Shown piece by piece: positions 43,277 to 56,900 of a stretch of DNA of 64,000 nt. Below the pieces are notes generated by a model. The model searched no databases and was not told the DNA's origin. It worked only from the letters and a program-made list of their open reading frames with translations. The stretch spans positions 54,296,477-54,360,476 of the forward strand of contig OU964918.1 in NCBI GenBank assembly GCA_918807975.1. The letters run 5' to 3'. How positions within the stretch are numbered: the first letter of the stretch is position 1; every line of letters starts with the position of its first letter. Position numbers and translations under genes: made by a program. This DNA is from Aplidium turbinatum. Taxonomy: Eukaryota; Chordata; Ascidiacea; Aplousobranchia; Polyclinidae.

Positions 43277-46257
43277 CCACTAAACTAACAGTGCGGAATG
43301 TGCTAAAATATAATATTATTATTGGAAAAACCATAAGCAAAGATATTGTGTTGAGTCAGCGTTGAGCCTACAAATAAAGACAGGGTCTACCACCAGACTA
43401 CAGTCACATAATGTGTAAGGCACAATTACAGTAGTGTAGAATCTAGTTTGAAGTAGCCTAAAATTAGTTCAATAGTAGGCTATAAAGTTTCAAACTTGAC
43501 CTTATTTGAGTATCAAATTTTACACATAATTTTACTATTTGAATATTAGGGCGAGATATGACGTTTTCACTAAATTATATTATGCCATATCGTCTTGATA
43601 AGTCACCTCTTGAAAAAGTCTAACTTACCAGATTTTATTGCCATGAGAGCAGAAACATAAAATGTTGCGTTTAATCATTTTCACACAGCTATTTCGCTGA
43701 GTTGTTAGCTTTCCAGCTGTCACGTGATTTGCTGTAGACTCTTTTATTTTAAAATGCAAGGAGTAAAAGTTTATGCAATTTTCTGCATATTTCTGGTCTT
43801 TGCAGGATACTAGCCTAAGCTACCACGCTGTGAAGCAAAACGTGACCAAACTTTTCCCACTAAAGCTTTTGCATCTCATTATTTCTGCGAATTTCTTCTT
43901 CGCTGGTAAAAGTTGGTTAACTACTGTAGCCTGCCTACACTGAACCTAACAATGGTGTTAACCATTGCCCAGAGATTTCTATATTGTTGCGAGAAAATTT
44001 GACACCAATGTCACGGGACTTGTGCATACAATGAGCATTGTCTAACATCGAATCCATGTTTGAGTCTGATGAGTTGGATAAAAATATCTCTTCACCCATG
44101 GATTGGTACCTTACTCTTTTCAACAACTTTTCAAAAATTATGGTGGCGTGACTGCGATTTTGTACAATAGTTAATTGAATCTTGATATACTGTACCACAA
44201 TGCCTGAGACTGTGATTCGTAAACGGCCTTTTGCAAGAATTGAAAACATTCCTCATTCCACCTCGCAGCACTGGAAGCAATTTTTATAAAAGCTCTCGAT
44301 CCAATTTTATGCCACCAATAAGAATTCGTTTATGCCTTAGAACTTCTTCGTTAATTTTGATTAGCCAAATTCACATTTCGTTTATCTTCCACTATAAATA
44401 CTTCACCACATTTAGGTTTATTTTATTCTGACGAAAGCTCCTGAAGAGAGTCAGACGAAAACCTGCAGTTTCGAGCTACCATGAGCAACATTGTACTCGC
44501 AATTACAGCAAAGGCCTTTTAGCAACAGGGCTCATTTTTAATTTTATAGCCTATCAGGTTTAAGGTGTCATCAGACTATTACCCGACTTATTATCACCGC
44601 GTTATACAAGAGAGAACACCACTGGTACCGTTTTTACAGTCTTTGGTCTGATCCTTGTAATCGGTCTCAGATCGACCAGTACCAGAGCCAAAGGTGAAAT
44701 CACTCGGCCCCTGAACTGGTGTCTGGAAATATAGTGTTAAATCTAAATAGATACTCTACTTCACAGTGTTGTAGGAACTGGCTTGAGGTGCCTCGAAACC
44801 ATTTCGGTTGTTTCCATGCCCTTGTAATCGATCACGTGATTAAACGTGGAACAATCGTTGCAATCTCTTGAATGCAACTGGCATACCATCAAAACATCAA
44901 AATATAAGCATTAATAATTTACACCTTTAAACAGAGAAAGCGTATAGTTTATAACAAGCAATTAAAGTTGAAGTGGATTCACACATCCAACCGCACTGCC
45001 ACATCAACTTCATCCAAATATTTTTTCACTGCATACACCAAAGATTGAAAATGATTTACAGCTCTGCATCTATTAAAATTTTGTCTAAGAGCTTCCGCTT
45101 CATATGTGAACAGCATAATATAAGACACAAACTTCTTTATACGCAGTTTAAATCCAGGCTGTGCTGTGGATAAATAATAAAATGAAACGTCTTTAAGCCT
45201 CCTGAAACAACAACGTGCCTCACCACGAGAAGAGCTTTTCAGTTGGAATGAATTGCTGCAGTGAAATTTGAGATTCCAAAATTCACAAGTTAAGTTTTTG
45301 TTTATCAACTTACGTCAAGGTGTTTCATGGAGAAACAAGTCTACTCAGACAATACCAACTAACAAGGTTGGTCTGTAGATATCGATTTAATGTCTTACAG
45401 ACCTTGGCTGTTTTATTTGCTAGAATGGGACGTAGTTCGTAGCAGCAATTCAATTCAATTTTATCCTTTCTTGTCGAAATGCAACAGCAATGATGAGGCA
45501 AAAATAGAGAACTGATAATTATAAAACCGACAAATGGAAACGTTAGCAAAACTATTAAACTTGACGTGCGTATGATGTAGAATTAAAACCTACATCATAG
45601 GCCTACAGATCGAAGTAACTTTAGCAAAGCCACCAAATTTAACAACAGTTAAATAGATAAATTGGTAAAGGAACCAGTCGTCTTCACACACCTAAAACAG
45701 TTGAAAGTATGCCAGTAGCCTATTGGTTGAAGCAATACGGGAACGACTGAACTTGATAAACAATACCAAAAAAGCAACCTCAAAGCACAAACATACAAGA
45801 GTGAAGACACGTACGTTACTTATAATACAAAAACTATACAGGCTACAGAATTTCGCTCATAACAAAGTGAAGTATTTGCAGCTACGACAGTGAGTTGAAA
45901 ATGCAGCTTATTGTTAAGATACAATAGTTTATAAATGATTAGGTTTTAAATTTTTACATAAATCGTAAGCACATGCTACTAAGATTGTTAATATGATGAA
46001 GAACGCAAAAAGGCAACACTGGAAATAACATTGACGATCTGCGAGTCTCTGGTGCAGATGAGGTATGAAGTGTCTTTGAGTTGTTTAGATGAATTTCCAA
46101 ATTGCTAGTGAAAGATGGAGTTTTTTGTGGGATTAGTAGGGCTTCTTTGAAGTGGTTGTTTTCTATCCAGCAGTCTTGTCGAACAAATTCAGACAACAAA
46201 GCAACAAAGAGTTGTAAGGTTCTTTTTGTAAGTACAGAATGTGGTAGTTCGACTAAG
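43277..46257. other. Unassigned intergenic stretch
   Basis: No gene is supported. The segment 44421-44500 (ATTCTGACGAAAGCTCCTGA, GAGTCAGACGAAAACC) is similar to the complement of 10365-10440 and resembles Penelope-like leader sequence. Nothing else was recognised. Confidence 0.35.
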
Positions 46258-46271
46258 TGAGGCAAATTATG

Positions 46272-46336
46272 AAGAAAGGAGCGTTCTTCCCGGCTATCAG
46301 CACAAGGCTGCCATAAATCGGCTGCCGAGAAACATA
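46272..46336. mobile_element. 65-bp miniature derivative of the 333-bp-unit element
   Basis: Flanked by the perfect 14-bp repeat TGAGGCAAATTATG (46258-46271, 46337-46350). The left half (AAGAAAGGAGCGTTCTTCCC, CTATCAGCACAAGGCTG) matches the left end of the composite element at 3567. The right half (AAATCGGCTGCCGAGAAACA) matches its right end at 10013-10033. It is an internally deleted copy that moved as a unit. Confidence 0.75.
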
Positions 46337-46350
46337 TGAGGCAAATTATG

Positions 46351-47105
46351 TTGAGGTAGTTATATATATTATTTAATAGTATTGAATTTAAACAAATTTG
46401 TCGTGCCAATCACCAGGGAACTACCACCCCGCACTGAATGTCTTGTCAGCCATCGCTTCATGGTCTAAATGGCAGTGCAAACCAAAGATCGACAAATTGT
46501 ACTAGTCGCTACCGACAGATTCAAATTTCAAAGTAAACGCCACGTCCACTGAGTGGTCATCAAAGCGTGGCAGATTAAGAAACTACAATGAGGCAGCAGA
46601 CGGTGCTTGCATGTAAATTTAATACAAATTCTCCGCAATGATCATGAAGCATGATTTTCTTTTTATACTGCCCTGAGGTTAGGAACGCCTCCTGTAACAT
46701 TGGACCGAGGACTACCCACTACCCAGACAGCAAATCAGTCGTTTTCAACATTGATTCTATGTTTGACACGATTTGTTGTCTGGGCAGCAGCGGACTGCCT
46801 CTTGGGAGTTGCCAACCGTTGTTCCACACGAAAATATATTCTCTTGCGTCGTTTAGTTGTATTGGGAACTTAGATAGTAGCAAATGGAATATTGATTAAT
46901 ATTAGAAAATAAAAAACGTGGCGCTTTTAGATCGAAAGAATGAACAACTAAAAAAAAAGCAGTTGAGGTTTTGCTTAATCCAGAGATGGAAAAATACACC
47001 CCAAGAGCTAAATACCGCCCGTTTTACGATAGGATGACCTGTAAAAATGATTCTTTCAGTGTTGCTAGCAACCAATGAACAGGGCACAGACAGTTACAGC
47101 TAAAG
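46351..47105. other. Unassigned stretch with one short MITE
   Basis: Contains the TA-flanked MITE at 46722-46784. Nothing else was recognised. Confidence 0.35.
46722..46784. mobile_element. Short MITE (ACAGCAAATCA family)
   Basis: A 63-bp element with inverted ends CCCAGACAGCAAATC and GATTTGTTGTCTGGG, preceded by TA. Same family as 32171-32259. Confidence 0.6.
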
Positions 47106-47585
47106 CAATGGTGGGCAACCTACGGCCTTTCGTGCAGCTTTTGTGCGGTCAGCGACAGCCTTTAAAACTTCTCCATGTATCAGGTCCGTGACCGCATTAA
47201 AAATGGGTGTTTGTTCCTGATCAACTGGATGAATGGATGCTGCAATTTATACTCTATGGTCTATTCACAATTTGCTGCGCTTTTGTGCTAGTTTATATTT
47301 TGACTGTGTCGCTATAAGCTTATGATGTAATCCTAATTCGGAAAGAAAATTCAAGTTTAAGTTGTCCCGATGTTAAAGACGACAGAAACACACTTGTGGC
47401 ATTGTTTAACCACGGGTCAATACGTCTGATACGAGAATAGGTTTTATATCGAACAAATACGAGTACAAATACTCGAAGTTAAGTTCGCCTACTCTTATTT
47501 TATTTCAATAAGTATCGTTGCGGCCCGCCTCCGCATTAATATTACTTCATTTAACCCGCGCATGTAAACAGGCTTCCCACCCCTG
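47106..47585. mobile_element. Old hAT element
   Basis: Ends are CAATGGTGGGCAACC on the left and CAGGGGTGGGAAGCC read inward from the right. Flanks AGCTAAAG and GACTAAAG agree at six of eight positions, so the duplication has decayed. Internal GCGGCCCGC words are typical. It has no coding capacity. Confidence 0.6.
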
Positions 47586-47856
47586 GACTAAAGGAATAAC
47601 GGCAAATGCACTATCTTTGGTATTTATGAGAGTTGAATTTTAAGTTAGTACGTTTGAGCTGTAGCTAAAACTTTAATGATTTCAGACTCAGCTAAACTAC
47701 TTCGGTAAAAATGAAAAGCAAACTCTCTTTGCTTTATAGCCCCAACCCTATGAAGTTTGTCACATGCTTATCACTTTCAAATAGACAATTGTCCGACACC
47801 CAAATTCTAAGTACCAATAGAATTTCGTACTAGCCCATAGATGTTTGTTTGTTTTT

Positions 47857-48150
47857 CATATCTTTATCCTGCATTGCGGGAAAGCGGACTTGAGCGCTAT
47901 GTATCGGTGTACGCCTTCAGACGTACACCTGACCCACGCTGCAGCCGACGGCAATGTCTGCTTCCGGTTGTCTACTCTGCTTATGACTTAAATTTGGTAC
48001 TTCCCATTACTCAAAATCGATCACTAGGTAGAGGCAATTATCGTAAAGTTTCTTGCCCAGAGAAACAACAGCAAGTGCGGGTGGCTGGAGTCGAACATGC
48101 AGGTTCTCGACTGCGAGCCCAACGCGCTAACCACTCGGCCACTGCTGCCG
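47857..48150 (-). repeat. SINE-C, tRNA-derived repeat
   Basis: On the minus strand the head has AGTGGCCGAGTGGTTAGCGC (A box, about 48145-48126) and ATGTTCGACTCCAGCC (B box, about 48099-48084). A body of about 200 bp follows, with an ACAAACAAAC-type tail at about 47848-47862. The head is tRNA-like, but the long unrelated body makes it a SINE and not a tRNA gene. Confidence 0.75.
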
Positions 48151-48162
48151 ACAATGGAGATG

Positions 48163-49435
48163 ATACCTGTCGTAGGAGATGGAGGTGCAGAGGGGGCGAT
48201 CGTTCCCCTGCTACAAAAAAAAAACATTGCGAATTTGGGGGTAAATGTTCAGTTATTTGGGAAAATTGTAAAGAATTATAGCCTAAATTGCTGCGTGTTT
48301 TGAAATATAGGCCTTTTGCAAAGACAAAATTTGGGCAAAATTCTATTTGCACCCCCAAAATGTTTTGTTCTTTTGAGGTTATGCCCCAGTCAATGAGAAT
48401 TAAGGTTTTGTTAAGAAATTAGGCTACATGATCTAGCGGCCATCATTAGAAGATAACATGGATATTTTCTCAATCAGATACTAAAACTGAATCTCAATCA
48501 TGCAAAGTGATTGCTACTGCTGCGTGAACAATTGTTGGTGGGTTCTTTTTCGTGACAAAGTTTCATTGGAAAAATATTGGTCATGCCATGTGGAGTTTTG
48601 CAAAGTTTTGAATTACAAAACGGTTTTCTTAACAAGAACGTCGTAAGAACCACTTGGGTTTAAATTGGTTTCACGTTTCAAGGCCAGTTCGTTTCAAACT
48701 TGGAGCTAGAAAAACGTAAAAAAAACGTATTTTTGCGACATTATTGCATTAACGTTTCTATGCCATATTGGTACGTCATCTCATTCAAATTTCGTTTGAA
48801 AAGGCATCAATGGCGTCTTAAATTACAGTATTCCCACACAGCAAATCAACCATTTTTTACATTGATTCAACGTCTGCAGAAGTAACATCAGTTTTTTTTT
48901 GCAACCGCGAAAAACGTTTTACAGCAGCATGTGTGTAAACAATGTAGAAGAAACAGATTTGTGATGTCATTACCAACAGGGTTGTTACTAATTAAAAATC
49001 ACTCCACCTTTCAAGACCACAGTATGGAGTGTTTGTTAGGCAGGCTGCGAAGAAAAGTAGATCCTGCTTACAGCATTGATGGAGTGAAGCAAAACATATT
49101 ACCCAGGAAGTAATTGCGCTTCAACAGCTTGCTTTTGTCCGCAGCTTAGCCTCTTTCGATCAGCAACCATTGAAAGTGAATCTTAGAGTAAGATAGACAG
49201 GGCTACAGTACAAGTTACAACTGACAACAGCGCAAGGGAACATGATAAGAACAATATTAAGGATAAATAGAAAAGGCAAGATTACAAATAAAGTTATCAG
49301 AAACAAAACTCCTATCAAAAGCGTCATTTAAACAGCAACAAATCTGAAGTGGTAATTGGCGGGGCATGTAGCAAGAATGACAGACAACAGATGGGCCAAG
49401 ATAACCACAGAATAGACACCAAGATATGCAAGAAG
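48163..49435. other. Unassigned intergenic stretch
   Basis: Contains a fragment of the ACAGCAAATCA MITE at 48833-48885 (CACACAGCAAATCAACC, then TACATTGATTCAACGTCTGC). Nothing else was recognised. Confidence 0.35.
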
Positions 49436-50132
49436 AACTAGAGCAGGGGTTCTTAAACTGGGGTCCGTGGACCTCCAAGGGGTCCGCGGACTAGTTTTAA
49501 GGGGTCCATGAAGGCCCAATAAAAATCTTAGTGTAGAATAAAATTTTCAAAAGAAAAGAGATTAAGTCCCAAACAGCGCTGATGATTTCTAGTTTGGCGT
49601 TTCCAGTTGTTATCGCATTGTACTGTTTTTTGTTACCGTACCTACATTTATTAGGCTATGTCACTTTCCACATTGTTGTTTTTGCCGCTATTTGAACATT
49701 GCAAAATTTTATCAGTTGCAGCTAAGCTAGATATCAGCTAGGTTAAGGTTGTGAAATGTTTATGCTAGGGATGGTAGAAGTAGGGGATTGCTCACTCAAA
49801 AGTGAGGTGGACAACTGGAGGGTCACAATGTTATGACAAAATTTGATGCAACTGCAGCTTGAGGTCTACTGCCATATGTCGCATACTCAGGTGCGGTATA
49901 TATGACCTGCCCACGTGTGTACAAGGTGTGTATCGCCAAAATAAATGTAGGAAATATGTGATATCATGTTTGTTTAATAGTATTCAAGTCATGATAATGC
50001 AGGAGTAGACTTCACGCAACTTCGGTAACGGTAGATAGCCTCACACTGCTGCAGTTAGGTTTTGCGGATTTTCTAGGACCCAAAATTTTAACCAAAAATA
50101 GCAATTCATTTGATGAGAATGAATTTACCTAA

Positions 50133-50363
<231 letters not shown>

Positions 50364-50536
50364 TGAAACCGGTTGGATGCAAAGGATGGCATGCGTGTTG
50401 CTCTATCGAAGACGAAGCCACAATTTCATGTTCTTGTTGAAGACAAACAGCAGCATCCTTCACATTAATGGAATTAAATCGAAGATATTGAAACACAATC
50501 TGCATTCGCTATTTCTTAAATTTATTAAAACATAAA

Positions 50537-51078
50537 ATAGACATAGCAAGAAGCAACTTCTGACGAATAGAAATAGCAAGAAACAACTTCGTAAAATGAA
50601 AAAGACATTAACAACACGCAAAATTAACATCAACACTAGAAAACGAATTATTATATGGACTACGTTACTTTACAATGCAGAAACATGGACACTGTCATCA
50701 CAAATGGTTAAACGACTTGAGGCATTTAAAATGTGGATTTATAGAAGAATGCTTAAAATTTCATGGAAGGATAAATTCACAAACAAAGATGTATACTATC
50801 CAGAATACAAACCAACATGGAAATTCTACAAACAATTAAATCAAGAAAATTGAAATATTTTGGCCACATGATTCGCAATAATTCTATTCAAAGACAACTA
50901 CTAGAAGGAAAAATGAACGGCAAACGAAATAGGGGCAACCACCAAGAATTTGGACTAATGATATTGAAGACGGGTCAGGACTTAATTATAAAACTGCAGT
51001 AAAAAAATCTCACAACAGAGAAAGTTGGCGTCTCATTGCCTCCAACCTTCGACAAGAGGAAGGAATTTAATGATGATG
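50537..51078 (+). pseudogene. 5'-truncated RTE-type LINE inside the hAT element
   Basis: The plus strand encodes TTLLYNAETWTLSSQMVKRL, AFKMWIYRRMLKISWKDK, LKYFGHMIRNNSIQRQLLEG and, after a frame change, NRESWRLIASNLRQ. These are the successive landmarks of the C-terminal end of RTE/BovB-type ORFs. The tail is TGATGATGAT. An imperfect repeat ATTAAAACWTAAA at about 50524 and 51079 may be the target duplication. At least one frameshift separates the parts. Confidence 0.75.
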
Positions 51079-51150
51079 ATTAAAACTTAAATTTTGTTAC
51101 CTCAAAGCAAATATAGTTAAGCTTAGGCCTACTACTCTCTAAACCATTGA

Positions 51151-51212
51151 CAGCCTGTTTCACCGGAAAAGGAGGATCATCAGAAGGTCCTTATTCAAAT
51201 AGAAATAAATTT
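51151..51212. mobile_element. Half of a hairpin element with spliced-leader-like core
   Basis: CAGCCTGTTTCACC, GGATCATCAGAAGGTCC and TTATTCAAATAGAA follow one another, matching one half of the palindromic element at 58815-58971. The other half is missing. Confidence 0.6.
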
Positions 51213-51362
51213 TATTACCAATTCATTTTAATTTTATAGCGTTATGTCCAATTCATGCTGATCAAAAAAGTTTCTCGGACTAGGCCATAAAGGGGGTCCA
51301 CGCAAAGTCAATTTTTTTAAGGGGTCCGCGTTAAGAAAAGTTTAAGAACCCCTGAACTAGAG

Positions 51363-52239
51363 GGTGACCAAAACGAAAATGGCGAAATAACATTGACAAA
51401 AAGATTGGCATTACTTGGATGAGAACAGCAAAAGACAGAATGGTGTGCAAACATATGTGGAAGTCATCTGCCAGCAGTGGCGTAACTGGCTGATGCTGAT
51501 GATGATGATGATAAATTACAACAATACATATATAGAACGTTTTTAACGATCAACGCTGTTATAAGCTTGCCAAAGGATGTGTTGATTTGTAATTTCTTAA
51601 CAAAAAGCTCACCATGATTGTCTTAGTTCTGGTCGATTGGTTGGCCCCAAAGAAACAATTAAACATGTTACAACGGCATAATTAGAAGGTTAGCTAGGGC
51701 GAAAGAAATAAACGATACTAGACAAAAATCACTGCTGACAGCAACTGTAGTTGACCTAAGGACAGGAATATCAACGCAGCTTATTATTTTAAAATAGTTA
51801 GTAGCATAAAGCACTGTAACAGAAATCAGGCAATTACTACAGTAGACCACTAATTTTAACACCGTCAATCGACTAAGTCTGTGAGGAAGGCTACGGTAAC
51901 TTATAAAACTGGTCTTTCAAAAAAATTTCCGGGTTCATACTTGCAATACGCGATTACCAGGAGGAAAATGAACAGCAGCGATTTGAACATTGAATGAAAA
52001 GTTTATCACTCAAAATTTTAACAGTTCATATAAACTTAACAATGGATCCACTTCTTTCTTGATTCCGAGCCAAAAGAAATTATTATCCACAATGAGTAAC
52101 AAGAACAAATGTAGAGACCCATCAAGCATACAATCATGCTCTTTTCTAATGAGACTGGCTCAAACAACATTCACTCCCTCATATACTTTTCCTGGCTTTT
52201 TAATGTTTGATTGATTGTAGGAATCTTTATCACTTCTTT
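51363..52239. other. Unassigned stretch
   Basis: Nothing was recognised besides a short GATGATGATGAT run at about 51494-51512. Confidence 0.3.
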
Positions 52240-52447
52240 AAGATCTTAACCCTTTCAGTATCCCACACTTGTAAAGGCTTTGAACCATTGACGCAGGCCC
52301 AATCATCGAAATTGAGAATGAAGTTTTTGTTCGTTGAAGTCGGGGCGGTTGAAGTGTTGTTGCCTGTAACTTATTCCATCCTTATGTGCTAGTGAATGTT
52401 GAGAGCAGTCCTTAAAATGCTTTGCTCAAGAGAGTCTATGTCGAGTA
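52240..52447 (-). repeat. SINE-A copy, diverged
   Basis: Shares with 15576-15876 the plus-strand blocks CACTTGTAAAGGCTTTGAACC, GAAGTGTTGTTGCC, TTATTCCATCC and GAGAGCAGTCCTTAAAATGC. The tRNA-like head is degraded. Confidence 0.65.
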
Positions 52448-52837
52448 AGCTAATCACGCAAATAATGTAGGATACCTATGCTACAATCGGTTTTCGCCAA
52501 TTGTCAGTTTCCTGTTTGCGCCATTTGAAATGCTCTGTTCTAGGCTATGTCTATAATCTACATTCTACACCTCAATTTCCGAAAACAGCCACCGATCAGC
52601 AACAATCGCTGAGCTATAGTTTAGAGCAGTAAAAAGCCAAATCATGTTGTAGTCTACTACCAGGAGCTAGGTACAAAATGTCTTTATAAGATGTTTTGCA
52701 AAATGATATGACTAACTTTTTACTTCATGTAATCATATAAAAAACGAGCATACTCAGCGTTATTTAGGTCTTTTACAAATTGCGTAGGTTTAGTAGGCTA
52801 CTGTTTTGGTAGAGCGAGTTAGTTTTGTGCTATTAGG

Positions 52838-53571
52838 CAGGGCCGGATTTAGCAGTAGGCAGTTGCCTAGGGCGGCAAATTATTGGGGGCGGCAAAATAT
52901 ACGAATATATTACATTGATAATACTGTACGTGAATATAATAATTCACAACAAATATATAGGAATTAATAAATATGTTATCACATCACACACATGTATAAA
53001 CAGTGCGGCAAGTCATGTATGGCAAGTCATCGCCCCTAAGGTACTTCACGCTTAATTGGTTTTCAACAATATGTGCTGCTTAGCGCTTCTTTTATTCATC
53101 TGTCTCGCTTGGTAGCCTATAGAGGACTAGGCTTTGTCTATGCAATTTTTATTAATCTTTGTTCGGTTTGTTTCACTGTTAGTAAATTTAAAGGAGCCTA
53201 GAAAAAATGTTTTTAGTCAATGTTAGGTTGATGGAAAAGTTGCAGGCTATTTTGTGTACTTGCCTTGATGCTTAAAGTATGCAAACAATGAATGATCTCA
53301 CGTTTTTGAGGATTAACTCATCTTTGCTTGTTTCTACAGACTTTGAAGAAATTATTGATTTGTTTGCAAGAGAAAAAGCCGGCCGGAAGCGATTTTAAAC
53401 AACTAGTTCATTATACAATGACATTCATTGATGTATTCAAATAAACAGTGCAAATAACTTTTTTGTGAGGAATTGAAGATATAAATCGTAGCGCACCATC
53501 GAAAAAGTTTTTTTGGGGAGCGGCACTTTTCGTATCTGCCTAGGGCAGCGCTTAGGTTAAATCCGGCCCTG
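52838..53571. mobile_element. Non-autonomous hAT element
   Basis: A 734-bp element flanked by the perfect 8-bp duplication CTATTAGG (52830-52837, 53572-53579). Ends are inverted repeats CAGGGCCGGATTTA and TAAATCCGGCCCTG. Matching inner words GCCTAGGGCGGC and GCCTAGGGCAGC lie near the ends. It has no coding capacity. Confidence 0.88.
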
Positions 53572-53943
53572 CTATTAGGTGTGTTATTATTGTGTTATTG
53601 TGCTATTATGGTGTCATGGTTAAATGGCTGAACGAAACAAGATAATTTTAGTAGGCCTACAACACAGGAGCTTAGATTTTGCGTACAATGTGTTAGTTTT
53701 GGAAATAGTTCAGAAACTTATGATAGTTGTTTTTTTGTTTCGCAATCCATTTGCAATCAAGCCTCATAAGAGGCAAAGTATTGTGTTTGCTGACAGTATT
53801 GTTTAAGTCTTGAGTATTGTTCTCTCACATGAGTATTGTTTAAGTCTTATTTTTTATCTTATTTCTTTTACTGGAAAAACAGTTGGCCGTATTGTCAGCC
53901 ACACCAGTGGCCCACGTTTCCAAAAGCCATACGTTCTGTTATC

Positions 53944-56900
53944 ATGACCGAAAAATCAGGTAAGATTAAATTGATTTATATAACCAAATTGATTTCTAAA
54001 GAAATCAAATATATTTTGAACTTAATAAATATAATTTAACGAATTACAGTAGATTCAAAGTCAAGTTTGTTAATTGACATTTGAAATAATGGAAAAACTC
54101 CAAATCCTCACTTGACTAGCTCATAACCAACATAGCTTTCCAAACATAACTGCTTGGTATCTTATAAAATTGGATCTGCTGAGACCCCCAAATTTTCTTC
54201 TGACGCAGCCCGGCCACGTTTTCGCTGAAGACGGGTAAAAAAGAGTGGGGTCTGGGGGTCCCTCAGCCCAAAATTTGAAAAATAACATTAAATTAGGTGC
54301 ATTCTGAGCGTATTTTGAGCTCTTAATTATGACGAAAGTTAAGTTGAAAACAAAGTTATTGACTCGTTAAGGATCGTAACCTTAGTCTCAGCTGGCTGCC
54401 AGACAACCTTCAACTGAGTTAGTGATGGTGCCTGCTCTTCTGATATTTTGTAAAAAACTGCTAAGCAGGACTCATCTGCCAAACTTACTGTCTCACTGCA
54501 GCCCAATCGTTTAGCCAACTCAAGAAGCTGTGTGTTAATTTGTTCTTCTGATAGTTGTTTGGTGCCATTGTCCTGCATTGTTTCAACAATTGGTACTTTT
54601 CGGTTGTTTTAGGAATGAAGAGTCGACTGATTCTTTCAACTTATTCATCCAGTAACTTGTTTAAATTTTTAAGTTTGGTGGCCGTGCTTAATTATATTTC
54701 TCGATACATAGGCTACAGTATATCTGAAATTTGAATCTTTGCATGCACGTTTTAAACCATTACGGTTTGGCCACCTTTTCCTTTTGTTGGTTTTGTACTT
54801 TCGTTGCTGTATTTTATTTCCACAGTATCGTTTCTTGTGTATTACCTCAAAGAAAAATAGGTTGAATTGGTGAATTGGCTACAGCCATTATTGTGTTAGA
54901 AAGTGTTGCTAAACACTTTTGCAAAGTATTGTTCTGCAAGTAATATAGGTTGGGGAATCACCAAACACAATGAATTAATCCAAATCGGTTATAAAAATAG
55001 TTAAAAAAGAGCCAATCCCCAAATATGTAGCCAAACACCTTTGAAAAGGCAAATTTTTTGATTTTGGCGATAAAATCGCCAATATGGTAATCTTAGGCGC
55101 ACTGTTTCAGGCAGCATCTAAACGACGAAAGCTACCATTGCCAAACTGACAAACTACGTCATTGTCACGTGACTTAGACTTGGTTTGTTCGCCTTTATGA
55201 CGCTTATGATCGCAACGCCACACAAAGCGAAATTATAGCGGTCAAGCTTGAGTGGAAGTCATTTGACAAGGAGGTAATTTCCCTCCCTGAGAAGGCGTTT
55301 CCAGTCAACAAAGCGAAAAAGTTGAAAGGTCTACTAACCTAAACAAATTTAATAAAAATAATGAAAAATCGCGACGTGTTTTACATTTCTTATCACAGGC
55401 AGAATGAGCCAAAAAAATGGTGGAGCTGCAGCTCCACAGCACTATTACACGAGCCGCCACTGTCGTCTCCATGTAATTCCAAGAATGATACTGCATTATT
55501 CGATCTCAAATGGCTTAGCATTACCTGGAAATGACTTGGATTTCCCAAATGAATCAATTGAAGTGGCTGCAGCGACCACATGACATCGTTTAGCAAATCT
55601 CTCACATGTAAAAATTAGCTGAATTAAAATTTGGTTTAGCGCAAAATTCTGACTCTAAATTCAGTTCTAATTGTTAGCATTTAAGCACTGCTAATACAAG
55701 TCAGACCAATACAAACGCTTTCTAAATTTCGCCACCTACCCAACCCTAGGTTCTTACATTCTTCCGATTTTATTCGCTAATTTACTTCGTTCAACTCTCA
55801 ATCGCATACAATACAGGCCTGCATAAAAAAATTTCACGGATTAGCCATAGATATCTAAAATTTGCCTAACTGGTTAACAGAATAATTTTTTAGATTGCTA
55901 CAAAGACACTTCGAGCAAGCAAAAGAATAACTCTATTAACGTATGGCTTTTCCTATCTTCTGCCTTCATTGGAAGAATATGTCAAGTGAATATGCATTAG
56001 TGGCTTGTGATTTCAATGGTTTGTCTTGTTTTTCTAGTTAACCAAGAAGGATGAGGCCAGTGCAAGAATATCAACCTTTTTATATCGGAATTGAAATTAA
56101 ATGGAAACAAACAAGTCAAGCAAATTGTTTTCGATTGTATGCCACAAACGTATTTTAAACCCGTAGGCCTACAGAGTTCTTTACATTTCTTAGATTTGCT
56201 TTATTATGGTGCAGAGCTTTGAACAAAAATTTTCGATTCAGCAAATGATGTCTAACAAATGTAATGATGTGACGACGTCAGGGTATAGGATGGAATGAAA
56301 TGGAAGACGTTTTTTCCATCTTCCATCCTAAGATCTTCTTCCATTCCATCTTAGAAATCTTCCATTCCATCTCAGAAATATCTTCCATTCCATCTTCACA
56401 TTTTGTGATCTCCGCGTTGAATATGCCTCAAATAAACCTAAAAACCATAGCTTTCTGATTGGTCAGTTCTGCCTAACGACAGCAGGTTTGACAAATACGC
56501 GGCAGGCAACAGTCCCGTTGGTTTAATACGAACCGAGAATTGAATTATTTCAGCAAGCAACGTAATATTTTGCATGTCTTGATAAAGCATTAGAAAGTTA
56601 ATGATGGAATTGGGATGGAATGATGGAAGATTGTCTTCCATCCCATCATCAAGATCTTCCATTTCTTTCATTGCTTGACATTTTCCATCTTCCATCCCAA
56701 AATCTGTCTTTCATTCCATCTTCCATCCCATTTCCTAGACGACGTATCATTTTCTGTAATCTTTCAAAATTACTCGCTTGACTTTGGCTTTACTTGCACA
56801 GGGTTTCTTCACAGCAATATTTTCCCCTACTCTGCTATTTCTGGCGGAAAATGTCAACGAAAGTGTAGCTGCAGTTTCTCCTGTGTTTACTGCTAGATCT

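Noticed and set aside
48084-48145. tRNA gene on the minus strand
   Set aside because: A and B boxes are present, but there is a long SINE body and tail and the acceptor stem is poor.
55387-55571. Short frame starting MSQKNGGAAAPQ after an acceptor-like site
   Set aside because: Low complexity, no match to the transporter N-terminus, and the exon at 55894 fits phase and the first helix better.
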